DNA of 64,000 bases. Source: CAMYMQ01 sp963730305 (GTDB lineage Bacteria > Pseudomonadota > Alphaproteobacteria > Bin65). Positions 46,503 through 54,666 of this stretch are shown here, in pieces. The notes under the pieces were generated by a model, which made no database searches, was not told the origin of the DNA, and saw only the letters and a program-made list of their open reading frames with translations. The stretch is from the NCBI GenBank assembly GCA_963730305.1, contig CAVSRB010000001.1:310001-374000 (forward strand), read 5' to 3'. Position numbers and translations under genes: made by a program. Positions within the stretch are counted from its first letter, which is position 1, and each line of letters starts with the position of its first letter.

Positions 46503-47801
46503 TCAGGCGCCGGCAGCCAGACCGGCGAGCGCGCGCCGGGCGCCGCTGCGCTCGAACAGCCGGGCGTTGGGGATCTGGCCGGCGGGGTCTTCGCTGTACT
46601 CCGGCTTCAGCCGGTCCAGGAAGAACATCGGGACCGCCGCCTTGCTCTTGATCTCCACGGCGCCGCGGGCGGTCGCCTCGAAATAGGGCTCGACGTGGCG
46701 GAACACCGGCTCCGACACGTTGATCCGCCCGGCCTCGCCCTGCGCCTCCATCTGCTGGGCCACGTTCACGGCGTCGCCCCAGATGTCGTAGGTGAAGCGG
46801 CGGCGGCCGACGACGCCGGCGATCACCGGCCCGGTATGCAGGCCGATGCGGACCTCGAAGAAGGGCAGACGCAGGCGTTCGCGCTCCCGGCGATAGGCGT
46901 CGACGACCTGGCGAACCGCCAGGGCGGCGAGGCAGGCGTTGAGAACGTGGCTGCGGTCCAGCTCGGGCGCCCCCGCCACGGCCAGATAGGCGTCGCCGAT
47001 GGTCTTGAGCTTCTCGACCCCATAGTCGAGGACGGCGTCGTCGAAGCCGGCGAAATACTTGTCGAGGATGCCGATCAGGGTCGCCGGCTCGGCCCGCTCG
47101 GTGAAGCCGGTGAAGCCCTCGACGTCGGCGAACAGGATGGTCACCGCCGGGTAGAAGCGCGGCTGGACCTTGCCGTTCGCCTGCAGCTCGTCCGCGATCG
47201 CCTCGGGCAGGATGCGATGCAGCAGCGAATCGGCGCGCGCCTTCTCGGCGGCGAGCGCCTTGTGCGCCTCGTCCAGCTCGCGCATCGCCTCGTCGAGCTC
47301 GATCATCCGGCGCCGGTGTTCGAGCAGGCCGACGAGCTGATGGCCCAGCCGCCGCAGCGTTTCCTGCTGCTCGAAGCTGAGCTCGCGCGGCACGAAGTCC
47401 ATCACGCAGATCGTGCCGATCGAATAGCCTTCGGGCGTCACCAGCGGCATCGAGCAGTAGAAGCGGAAATTCGGCTCGCCGACGACGAAGGGAAAGTCGC
47501 GGAAGCGCTCGTCGGCGGCGAGGTCCGGCGACAACACCAGATCGGCGCCGCAGATCGTCACCGAACAGAAAGCGATCTCGCGGGGACAGCTGTCGAACAT
47601 GTCGGGCGGGAGCCCGTACTTGGACTTGAACCAGAACCGGTCGTCCTCGATGAAGCTGACATAGGCGACCGGACAGCCGCAGACCTGCGCCGCCACCTCG
47701 CCGATCTCGTCGAACGCGATGTCCGGCGCCGAATCCATGATTCTGTAGCTGCGAAGCGCGACGTTGCGGTCGGCCTCGTGTTCCGGTGTCGGATACGCCA
47801 T
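46503..47801 (-). CDS. GAF-domain class III adenylate/guanylate cyclase with altered active site
   Basis: A 432-aa cytoplasmic signalling enzyme. Residues 1-160 form a GAF domain (ECs with PREIAFCSVTICGADLVLSPDL), 160-210 a coiled-coil linker and 215-400 the class III cyclase. Metal-binding Asp226 is in LFADVEGFTGFTE, Lys266 and Asp270 in KLKTIGDAYLA, and the purine-type Asp339 in DIWGDAVNVAQQM. The residue four after Asn346 is Gln350 instead of the usual transition-state Arg. This would lower or abolish catalysis unless compensated. The second cyclase in this window keeps the Arg. Input probably small-molecule or redox via GAF. Confidence 0.9.
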   Translation of the reverse strand: MAYPTPEHEADRNVALRSYRIMDSAPDIAFDEIGEVAAQVCGCPVAYVSFIEDDRFWFKSKYGLPPDMFDSCPREIAFCSVTICGADLVLSPDLAADERFRDFPFVVGEPNFRFYCSMPLVTPEGYSIGTICVMDFVPRELSFEQQETLRRLGHQLVGLLEHRRRMIELDEAMRELDEAHKALAAEKARADSLLHRILPEAIADELQANGKVQPRFYPAVTILFADVEGFTGFTERAEPATLIGILDKYFAGFDDAVLDYGVEKLKTIGDAYLAVAGAPELDRSHVLNACLAALAVRQVVDAYRRERERLRLPFFEVRIGLHTGPVIAGVVGRRRFTYDIWGDAVNVAQQMEAQGEAGRINVSEPVFRHVEPYFEATARGAVEIKSKAAVPMFFLDRLKPEYSEDPAGQIPNARLFERSGARRALAGLAAGA

Positions 47802-47902
47802 TCGTGCCCCCGCGTCGCGATGGCCGGCACCAGGCGAGCTTTACCCCCCAAAGTCAACCATCCGGCGGTAGCAGAAGCCGGCGATCACGGAACGGCGGCC
47901 CC

Positions 47903-47918
47903 TGTGACGCCCGTCACT
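47903..47918. promoter_or_regulatory. CRP/FNR-family site upstream of a small membrane ORF
   Basis: TGTGACGCCCGTCACT differs from the perfect site at 25240 by two bases and shares the following TGTCCGG/AGTCCGG. It lies 57 bp before the small ORF at 47975 and 102 bp before the cyclase gene on the other strand. Confidence 0.55.
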
Positions 47919-47974
47919 GTCCGGCCCGACCCCGTCTGCCACCCTGCAGGTCTCGAACCGACGAGACCGATGGG

Positions 47975-48115
47975 ATGGACATGAGACAATCGAAAGAACG
48001 GGACGTCGCGCCGGCCGCCCGGACCCAGCAGGGCGTCGCCACGGACGCCCTGGTCGCCGCCGTCGCCGGCGGCGCGTTGCTGGTGGCGGCGCTGTTGGGG
48101 CCGATGCTGTTCTAG
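47975..48115 (+). CDS. Small membrane protein (46 aa), possibly CRP-controlled
   Basis: MDMRQSKERDVAPAARTQQG followed by a C-terminal hydrophobic helix LVAAVAGGALLVAALLGPMLF, the layout of a tail-anchored small protein. A GATGGG precedes the ATG at 47975 (the ATG two codons later is an alternative). The CRP-like site lies upstream and a large hairpin element starts 5 bp after the stop. No homologue recognised. Confidence 0.5.
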   Translation: MDMRQSKERDVAPAARTQQGVATDALVAAVAGGALLVAALLGPMLF

Positions 48116-48119
48116 GGCC

Positions 48120-48325
48120 CGGAAACGGCGCGCTTCGAGCCCCGCTTTCAGGAGATTGGCCGCTATCGGGTCGGGCGAAGCGCGCGGCCAGGTCTTCGCG
48201 GGTGTCCGATCGCCGATACAGCAGCCGTGTCGACGGTATGCTGTTCGCCAGCACCCGGCCGCGCGCTTCGCCGACTGCAAAGCGGCCATTTGCTCGACAG
48301 CGGGGCTCGAAGCGCGCCGTTTCCG
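48120..48325. repeat. 206-bp hairpin element with perfect 27-bp terminal inverted repeats (MITE-like)
   Basis: The ends (48120-48146 and 48299-48325) are exact reverse complements over 27 bases, beginning CGGAAACGGCGCGCTTCGAG. The interior is also self-complementary in part: GTCGGGCGAAGCGCGCGGCC (about 48170) pairs with GGCCGCGCGCTTCGCCGAC (about 48258). A third partial end copy follows at 48330-48350 (AGCGCGCCGTTTCCG). No transposase inside. It may also serve as a giant hairpin after the small ORF ending at 48115. Confidence 0.8.
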
Positions 48326-48380
48326 AAGGGCTCGCAGCGCGCCGTTTCCGCCGGCCGGATATCCCTCTATCCTGCCGGGC

Positions 48381-48701
48381 ATGGCCCTCGCCTACTATCT
48401 CGGCGCCGCGGTGGCGGAGATCGCGGGTTGCTTCGCCTTCTGGGCGTGGCTGCGGCTCGACCGCTCGCCCTGGTGGCTGCTGCCCGGCCTGGTCAGCCTG
48501 ACGCTGTTCGCCTTCCTGCTGACCCGGGTCGACGTCGGCTTCGCCGGCCGCGCCTACGCCGCCTACGGCGGCATCTACATCTTCGCCTCGCTGGGCTGGC
48601 TGTGGGCGGTCGAGCGCGTCGTGCCCGACCGCTGGGACGTGGTCGGCGTCACCCTGGCCGTCGGCGGGACGCTGGTGATCCTGTTGGCGCCCCACCGCTG
48701 A
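48381..48701 (+). CDS. ynfA: YnfA/UPF0060 family small membrane protein
   Basis: A 106-aa protein with four helices and the family hallmarks AYYLGAAVAEIAGCFAFWAWLRLDRSPWWLLPG, GRAYAAYGGIYIFASLGWLWAVE and DRWDVVGVTLAVGGTLVIL. It belongs to the UPF0060 group related to small multidrug transporters. The start at 48381 follows the hairpin element by 55 bp. Confidence 0.93.
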   Translation: MALAYYLGAAVAEIAGCFAFWAWLRLDRSPWWLLPGLVSLTLFAFLLTRVDVGFAGRAYAAYGGIYIFASLGWLWAVERVVPDRWDVVGVTLAVGGTLVILLAPHR

Positions 48702-48713
48702 AGCGCCGCGCGC

Positions 48714-49727
48714 TTAGAGCTTTTCCAGTTCCTCCAAGTCCTTTGGCTTGTCCGGAGCCTTCGGCGCCGGGGTCGCCGGCGGCGGCGTGGCCTTCGGCGG
48801 CTGGGCCGGCAGCCGGTCGCCGGGCGGCTTGGTGTCCGGGGGCACGGTGTCCGGCTGGTTGTCGTCGTCCGACGGCGGCGCGCCGCTGTAGACCGTGAAG
48901 TGCGCCTCGCCGACCTTGCGTTCGGTGCCCTGCCAGACCTCGACCCGGTAGCTGCCCACCGCCCAGTTGTTGGGCACGCGCGCGCCCCAGCCGGCGGCGA
49001 GCAGCGCCGTCCGCCAGCTCGAGCGCACGACCGCCCGGTCGAGGATGACGGCGCCGTTGTAGGCGCCGTTCGCCTTGAAGAAGCGGAACTCGAACATCGG
49101 GTAGAAGTCGCCGTTGCCGTAGTTCAGGTTGCGGCCGGTTACCTCGACGTAGATGTAGCGCGTCGTCGCCCGGTCGAACCGGGTCGTGTACTGCCGCTGC
49201 GCCGCCGGCGGCGGCCGGGAGGCGCCCTCGAACAGCCGCACCCGGGTGAAGGTGAAGCGGGGATTGTCGGGATTGACCCGGGCGTCGTCGTAGATCAGGA
49301 ACTGCCGCCGCGCGAACAGGCTGCCGTCGACCAGGATGTCGACCTTGTACTTGCCCGGCGCCCAGCGGCCCGGCGTGCGATAGCCCTTGCCGTGGCTGAT
49401 CCAGGCGTTCGACCAGCCCGACCGGACCAGGAAATTCTGCTGCGACGTGCCCAGCAGGCTGCCGTTCGGGCGGTACCAGCGGGCGACCACCGTGTAGGTG
49501 TGGTCGCGGACCTGGTAGAGCTTGTTGTGGACCGTGATCTCCCAGTAGACGAACCGCGTGCTGCTGCGGGGCAGCAGGCTCACATAGCGGCGCTGGCCCT
49601 TGGCCGCGGGCTGGTAGCCGCTCTCGTAGAAGTGGATCAGGCGGAGGTCGATATCCCTCGCCTGCGCCGTCGCCGGCAGCACGGCCGCGGCCGATACGAC
49701 CGCTATCAGAATCGCCCGGATCATCAT
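48714..49727 (-). CDS. Exported protein with two tandem copies of one domain and a Pro-rich tail
   Basis: About 337 aa. Signal MMIRAILIAVVSAAAVLPA with cleavage after AQA. Two repeats follow: residues about 25-150 (IHFYESGYQPAAKGQRRYVS, RFVYWEITVHNK, SGWSNAWISHGKGYRTPGRWAPGKYKV) and about 160-290 (VRLFEGASRPPPAAQRQYTT, RYIYVEVTGRNL, SSWRTALLAAGWGARVPNNWAVGSYRV). Beta-rich, no cysteines noted in the repeats. The C-terminus is proline-rich (PPDTKPPGDRLPAQPPKATPPP) and ends with the charged DLEELEKL. Function unknown; surface or periplasmic interaction is inference. Confidence 0.75.
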   Translation of the reverse strand: MMIRAILIAVVSAAAVLPATAQARDIDLRLIHFYESGYQPAAKGQRRYVSLLPRSSTRFVYWEITVHNKLYQVRDHTYTVVARWYRPNGSLLGTSQQNFLVRSGWSNAWISHGKGYRTPGRWAPGKYKVDILVDGSLFARRQFLIYDDARVNPDNPRFTFTRVRLFEGASRPPPAAQRQYTTRFDRATTRYIYVEVTGRNLNYGNGDFYPMFEFRFFKANGAYNGAVILDRAVVRSSWRTALLAAGWGARVPNNWAVGSYRVEVWQGTERKVGEAHFTVYSGAPPSDDDNQPDTVPPDTKPPGDRLPAQPPKATPPPATPAPKAPDKPKDLEELEKL

Positions 49728-49965
49728 CGCCTCGTCCCCCGCTGCAGGTCTGCCCGCGCCGCCTGCGGCTTCGACCGGACGGCCGCGGCGGCTCGCCAAA
49801 TCTTCGGCGGCGCGGCCGGGCCCGTCAACTCGGCGCGTGCAGGGCCGCCTTGACCGGTCCCCGGAAGTCGAATAGAGCCTAGGAACGCCGCGACAAAAGG
49901 CCGCGAAGTCCAGTCAGCGAGCGCCGCGGCGAGGCTGTTTCACGCGCCAAGCCATGGGAGATCCA

Positions 49966-50967
49966 ATGACGAATCCAACGAAATCCGCGCGGCGTCAGCG
50001 CCGCGTTCTGGCCCTGGGCGCCGCCGCGCTCGCCAGCGCCGCCCTGTTCGCGGCACCGGGCCAGGCCGCCGAGAAGGTCACCTACCTGTTCCCGGCGCCG
50101 CCCTTCCTGCCCGCCTTCGGACCGATCCAGGTCGCCAAGAGCAAGGGTTACTTCAAGGCCGCCGGCCTCGAGGTCGTGTTCCAGCGCGGCAAGGGCGGCA
50201 TCGACGTCGCCAAGCAGGTCGGCGTCGGCAACGCCGAGCTCGGCGGCATCCTCGCCGACGGCCCGATCATCGTCCGGCCCAACGGCGTGCCGATCAAGAC
50301 CATCGGCGTGTTCGGCGGCCACGGCTTCATGCAGATCGTCGCCCGCGCCGACGCCAAGATCAACGGGCCGAAGGACCTCAAGGGCAAGAAGGTCTCGGTG
50401 ATGTCGCTGCAGGACACCACCTACTACGTGCTCCAGGGCGCGCTCGCCAGCGTCGGGCTGAAGAAGTCCGACCTGACCATCGAGCCGGCCGGCCCCGCCG
50501 GCGTGTGGAAGCTGGTCGCCAACGGCAACACCGTCGCCTGCGCCTGCGTGCCGGACTGGATCCCGCCGATCCAGGCCGCCGGCGTCAAGGTCAAGATCAT
50601 GCCCGCCGACGAATACTTCCCGTCGATGGCCCAGGCGATCGGCGCCTCGGACAAGATCATCAAGGAACGGCCCGCGATGGTCGGCAAGTTCGTCCAGGCC
50701 GCCATGCACGGCATGAAGGACATCATGGACGACCCCAAGGCCGCCGCGAAGGCCTTCGTCGCCGTGGTGCCGATGTGGAAGGGCAAGGAAGGGTATATCG
50801 AGCGGGTGTTCGCCTACTACGCCAAGCTCGTCTACCCGGGCCAGAAGAAGCTGGGCGAGGTCAACGCCGAGCGGATGAAGAAGGTCCAGGCCTTCTACGT
50901 CAAGGCCGGCATCGCGCGGAAAGCGGTGCCGCTCAACGAGCTCTACACCAACCAGTTCATCAAGTAG
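49966..50967 (+). CDS. NitT/TauT-type ABC transporter substrate-binding protein (orphan)
   Basis: A 333-aa periplasmic binding protein of the NMT1/SsuA-like family. Signal (RRQRRVLALGAAALASAALF, cleavage after GQAA). Family motifs: FGPIQVAKSKGYFKAAGLEVVFQRG, VGVGNAELGGILADGP, GPKDLKGKKVSVMSLQDTTYYVL and CVPDWIPPI. The start ATG at 49966 is set by GGGAG five bases upstream. No permease or ATPase gene is adjacent, so it works with components elsewhere. Ligand unknown. A terminator follows. Confidence 0.88.
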   Translation: MTNPTKSARRQRRVLALGAAALASAALFAAPGQAAEKVTYLFPAPPFLPAFGPIQVAKSKGYFKAAGLEVVFQRGKGGIDVAKQVGVGNAELGGILADGPIIVRPNGVPIKTIGVFGGHGFMQIVARADAKINGPKDLKGKKVSVMSLQDTTYYVLQGALASVGLKKSDLTIEPAGPAGVWKLVANGNTVACACVPDWIPPIQAAGVKVKIMPADEYFPSMAQAIGASDKIIKERPAMVGKFVQAAMHGMKDIMDDPKAAAKAFVAVVPMWKGKEGYIERVFAYYAKLVYPGQKKLGEVNAERMKKVQAFYVKAGIARKAVPLNELYTNQFIK

Positions 50968-50992
50968 CTGGCTTCCAAGTCTGGGGACGAAG

Positions 50993-51027
50993 CGGGCCGC
51001 TTCCGCAAGGGGGCGGCCCGTTTTCTT
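50993..51027 (+). terminator. Rho-independent terminator after the binding-protein gene
   Basis: CGGGCCGC ... GCGGCCCG forms an 8-bp GC stem with a 12-base loop followed by TTTTCTT, 26 bp after the stop. A clean separation from hemB. Confidence 0.8.
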
Positions 51028-51087
51028 GCCGGGCGGCGGTTCGGAAGGCTCTCGCCCGTATCATTCGGTTTTGCTAGGGTCCCGCCC

Positions 51088-52140
51088 ATGACCGAGACCA
51101 AGAAGCCGAAAGCGGGCGCGGCCCGCCAGGCCGTCCCCGTCGCCGGCGGCACGCCGGGCGCGTGGCCGCGGGTGCGCATGCGCCGCAACCGGCGTTACGA
51201 CTGGTCGCGCCGGCTGGTGCGCGAGAACGTGCTGACGCCCGACGACTTCATCTGGCCGGTGTTCGTCATCGACGGCAAGGGCGCGCGCGAGCCGGTCGCC
51301 TCGATGCCCGGCGTCGAGCGGTTGAGCGTCGATCTACTAGTAGATGCGGTCGGCGCGGCCAAGGGGCTCGGCATCCCGGCGGTGGCGCTGTTCCCGATGA
51401 CCCCGCCCGAAGCCAAGAACGCCGAAGGCACCGAGGCGCTCAATCCCGACAACCTGGTGTGCCGCGCGATCCGCGCGATCAAGGACGCCCATCCGGACAT
51501 CGGCGTGGTCTGCGACGTCGCGCTGGACCCCTATACCGACCACGGCCACGACGGCGTGATCCGCGACGGCTACGTCGTCAACGACGAGACCGTGGCGATC
51601 CTCACCGAGCAGGCGCTGGTCCAGGCCCGCGCCGGCTGCGACGTGATCGCGCCGTCGGACATGATGGACGGCCGGGTCGGCGCGATCCGCGAGGCGCTCG
51701 ACGCCGAGGGCTTCGACGCGGTCCAGATCATGGCCTATGCCGCCAAATACGCCTCGGCCTTCTACGGCCCGTTCCGCGACGCGGTCGGCTCGGCGACCGC
51801 GCTGGTCGGCGACAAGAAGACCTACCAGATGGACCCGGCCAACTCGGACGAGGCGCTGCGCGAGGTCGCGCTCGACATCGCCGAGGGCGCCGACATGGTC
51901 ATGGTCAAGCCGGGCATGCCCTATCTCGACATCGTCCGCCGGGTGAAGGACGAATTCGGCGTGCCGACCTACGCCTACCAGGTGTCCGGCGAGTACGCGA
52001 TGCTGCGCGGCGCGATCGACAACGGCTGGCTCGACGGCGACCGGGTGGTGCTCGAGGCGCTGATGGCCTTCAAGCGCGCCGGCGCCGACGGCGTGCTGAC
52101 CTATTTCGCGGTCGAGGCGGCCAAGCGGCTCAACGGGTAA
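51088..52140 (+). CDS. hemB: Porphobilinogen synthase (delta-aminolevulinic acid dehydratase) HemB
   Basis: Condenses two 5-aminolevulinate molecules into porphobilinogen in haem synthesis. A 350-aa TIM barrel. The two active-site lysines are in AYAAKYASAFYGPFRD and MVKPGMPYLD. The metal-loop is CDVALDPYTDHGHDGV, with Asp in place of the zinc cysteines, i.e. the Mg-type enzyme of many alphaproteobacteria. The first 30 residues (TKKPKAGAARQAVPVAGGTP) are a flexible extension. The cyclase gene follows by 16 bp on the same strand. Confidence 0.96.
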   Translation: MTETKKPKAGAARQAVPVAGGTPGAWPRVRMRRNRRYDWSRRLVRENVLTPDDFIWPVFVIDGKGAREPVASMPGVERLSVDLLVDAVGAAKGLGIPAVALFPMTPPEAKNAEGTEALNPDNLVCRAIRAIKDAHPDIGVVCDVALDPYTDHGHDGVIRDGYVVNDETVAILTEQALVQARAGCDVIAPSDMMDGRVGAIREALDAEGFDAVQIMAYAAKYASAFYGPFRDAVGSATALVGDKKTYQMDPANSDEALREVALDIAEGADMVMVKPGMPYLDIVRRVKDEFGVPTYAYQVSGEYAMLRGAIDNGWLDGDRVVLEALMAFKRAGADGVLTYFAVEAAKRLNG

Positions 52141-52156
52141 GTCGGCGCACCATGCG

Positions 52157-53953
52157 ATGACGCCGCCGCCTAGCGCCGCCGCCGCCGGGTCCGAAATGGA
52201 GCGCCGCCAGGCGTCCATTGTCGCCGCCGACGTCGCCGCCTACACCGCCCACATGGAAGCCGACGAGGAAGGCACGCTGCACCGCCTGCGGACGCTGCGC
52301 GACGGGCTGATCCTGCCGGCGATCAACGGCCACCACGGCCGCCTGGTCAAGCAGGTCGGCGACGGCTTCCTCGCCGAATTCGGCGAGGTCCTCGACGCCC
52401 TCGACGGCGCCGTCACCATCCAGCGCCACGCCATCGAGCCGGCGCAGCGGCCCGGCGATCCGACGACCCTGCGCCTGCGCATCGGCCTGTCGGTCGGCGA
52501 GGTGCTGATCGAGAACGACGACGTCTACGGCGAGACGGTCAACCTCGCCGCCCGGCTCGAACAGCTCGCGCCGCCGGGTGGCATCCTGGTCAACCAGGCG
52601 GTGGTCGACCGCGCCGGCAGCCGCGCCGGCGTCGCCTTCGAGGATTGGGGCGAGCGCAAGATGAAGAACGTCTCGCGCCCGGTCCGCGTCTTCGCGGTCG
52701 CCGGCCTGGGCGACTACGCCCCGCCCCAGACCGTCGAGAGCGTGCCGACGGGCGACGACGGCGAACGGCCCTCGGTCGCCGTGCTGCCGTTCAAGAACCT
52801 GACCGGGCGGCGCGAGGACGAGGCCATCGCCGATGGCGTCGCCGAGGAGATCATCACCGCGCTGTCCAAGTTCCGCTGGGTCTTCGTGATCGCGCGCTAT
52901 TCCAGCTTCGCCTACAAGGGCCGGGCGCTCGACGTGAAGCAGGTCGCGACCGAGCTCGGCGTCCGCTACGTCCTCGAAGGCAGCTACAACCAGGTCGGCG
53001 ACCGGGTCCGGGTCCACGCCCAGCTGATCGACGCCGCCACCGGCCGGCAGATCTGGGCCGAGCGCTACGACCACCGGATGGCCGACCTGTTCGGCATGCT
53101 CGACGCGCTGTCGGCCCAGGTCGTCCAGGCGCTGGAGCCGGAGATCGTCCATTCCGAGCGCGAGCGCCACCGCAGCGCCTCGCCGGAGGCGCTCAGCGCC
53201 TGGCAGCTGTTCGTCCGCGCCCAGGACATGGTCAGCCGGGTCTCGCGCCACCACCACGCCGAGGCGCGGGCGCTGCTCCAGGCCGCGGTCGAGCGCGATC
53301 CGACGAGCGCGCAGGCCCACGCCGGACTGGCAATGACCTACATGTGGGACCTGCTCTATGGCTGGAGCGACGACCCGCAGGCCGGGATGCAACAGGCGCT
53401 GGGCGAGGCCCGCCGCGCGATCCAGCTCGATGCCGAGGACAGCTGGGCCTACATGGTCCGCGGCTGCTGCCGGATGGTGCTGCGCCAGCACGAGGACGCG
53501 ATCGCCGACCTGCGCCACGCCGTTTCGCTCGACCCCAACTTCTCCTTCGCCCACGCCGCCCTGGCCCACGCCTATGCCTTCAGCGGCGACTACGGCGCGG
53601 CGCTGGCCGAAGCGGCCTACGCCGAAAGGCTGAGCCCGCGCGATCCGATGGCGGCGATCTGGCTGACCGGCCGCAGCTACGCCTACTTCGCGCTGGGCCG
53701 CCACGCCGAATCGCTGGCGGCCGCCCGCGCCTCCGCCGACCTCAACCCCGACTTCCCAAGCGCCCTCCGCCTGATCGCCGCCAACGAGGCCGTGCTCGGC
53801 CGACCCGAGGCCGCCCGCGCCGCGATCGACGCCCTGTTGGCCGCATTGCCGGGCAACACGATCACGGCGACCGTCGCCGGCCTGCCGATCCGCGACGACG
53901 ATATGCGGGCGCGCTATGCCGACGCCCTGCGCCAGGCCGGGCTGCCGGACTGA
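52157..53953 (+). CDS. Class III adenylate cyclase with TolB-like and TPR domains
   Basis: A 598-aa protein. N-terminal class III cyclase (residues about 14-180): ASIVAADVAAYTAHMEADEEGT, GRLVKQVGDGFLAEF and VYGETVNLAARLEQ, with both metal Asp and the catalytic Asn/Arg. Central domain (about 200-330) is of the TolB-like N-terminal type (SVAVLPFKNLTG, VLEGSYNQVGDRVRVHAQLIDAATG). C-terminal TPR-like helical repeats follow (LLQAAVERDPTSAQAHAGLAM, ADLRHAVSLDPNFSFAHAAL). This architecture is common in alphaproteobacteria. Likely makes cAMP, which could feed the CRP-type sites in this window. Confidence 0.93.
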   Translation: MTPPPSAAAAGSEMERRQASIVAADVAAYTAHMEADEEGTLHRLRTLRDGLILPAINGHHGRLVKQVGDGFLAEFGEVLDALDGAVTIQRHAIEPAQRPGDPTTLRLRIGLSVGEVLIENDDVYGETVNLAARLEQLAPPGGILVNQAVVDRAGSRAGVAFEDWGERKMKNVSRPVRVFAVAGLGDYAPPQTVESVPTGDDGERPSVAVLPFKNLTGRREDEAIADGVAEEIITALSKFRWVFVIARYSSFAYKGRALDVKQVATELGVRYVLEGSYNQVGDRVRVHAQLIDAATGRQIWAERYDHRMADLFGMLDALSAQVVQALEPEIVHSERERHRSASPEALSAWQLFVRAQDMVSRVSRHHHAEARALLQAAVERDPTSAQAHAGLAMTYMWDLLYGWSDDPQAGMQQALGEARRAIQLDAEDSWAYMVRGCCRMVLRQHEDAIADLRHAVSLDPNFSFAHAALAHAYAFSGDYGAALAEAAYAERLSPRDPMAAIWLTGRSYAYFALGRHAESLAAARASADLNPDFPSALRLIAANEAVLGRPEAARAAIDALLAALPGNTITATVAGLPIRDDDMRARYADALRQAGLPD

Positions 53954-54024
53954 CGGCGCGCGCAGCCGCGTCGGGCCCGTGGCGCGGTCGACGGGGTGAG
54001 CTGCCCGCGGCGCTCGCGCGCCGC

Positions 54025-54548
54025 TCAGAAGTCCAGCTTGTCCTGGATCGCCGCGATGCCCGCACGGGCGCAACCGTCGTCCGCCTTGCCGCCCGGACCG
54101 CCCGAGACGCCGACCCCGCCCACCATCGAGCCAGCCGACTGGACCGGCACGCCGCCGCCAAGCAGCAGCGCGCCGCGGATGAAGCGGATGCCGGAATTGG
54201 CCGTTCCGGCCTTGGTGGTACCGGCCAGCGCCAGCGTGTCGGTGCGGAAGCTGACCGCCGTCCACGCCTTGCGGCGCGCCGTCTCGACTGTGTGCGGCCC
54301 GGCGAGGCTGTCGCGAATCGCCACCTGGATCTGGCCGAAGCGGTCGACCACGACGACGGCGACCTGATAGCCCCGCTTGCGGCAGTCCGCCAAGGTCGGC
54401 CTGCGCCAGCTCGAGCGCCAGGCCGGGCTTCATGACCTTGAACGCGAGGAAGGCCGAATTCGGCCCGGGCCGGTTGCGCCGGCAGACTGGTTGCGGCGGC
54501 CAGGGCGATCCCGGCCACGATCGCGAGCACGGCAGCAGGCTTGTTCAT
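54025..54548 (-). CDS. GlcG/HbpS-family exported protein, two frameshifts
   Basis: A haem-degrading/GlcG-like domain protein. Signal MNKPAAVLAIVAGIALAAAT, cleavage near AQPARA. Net +1 breaks near 54457 and 54398 split it into three frames, which read FLAFKVMKPGLALELAQA and then DCRKRGYQVAVVVVDRFGQ, ARRKAWTAVSFRTDTL, SGIRFIRGALLLGGGVPVQ and GGVGVSGGPGGKADDGCARAGIAAI. Two bases removed gives 173 aa, a typical size. The family binds haem or corrinoid-like ligands in some members. Converges on the cyclase gene. Confidence 0.85.
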
Positions 54549-54666
54549 ATCGTCCTCCCTGGTTCGGTCACGTGCATCACCACGCGATGCCACACGATAG
54601 CCCAATGCCGACGCTGCGATAAGCGGTCGCGGCCGGTGATCGGCCCGCGGCCCGACCGTGCCGGGA

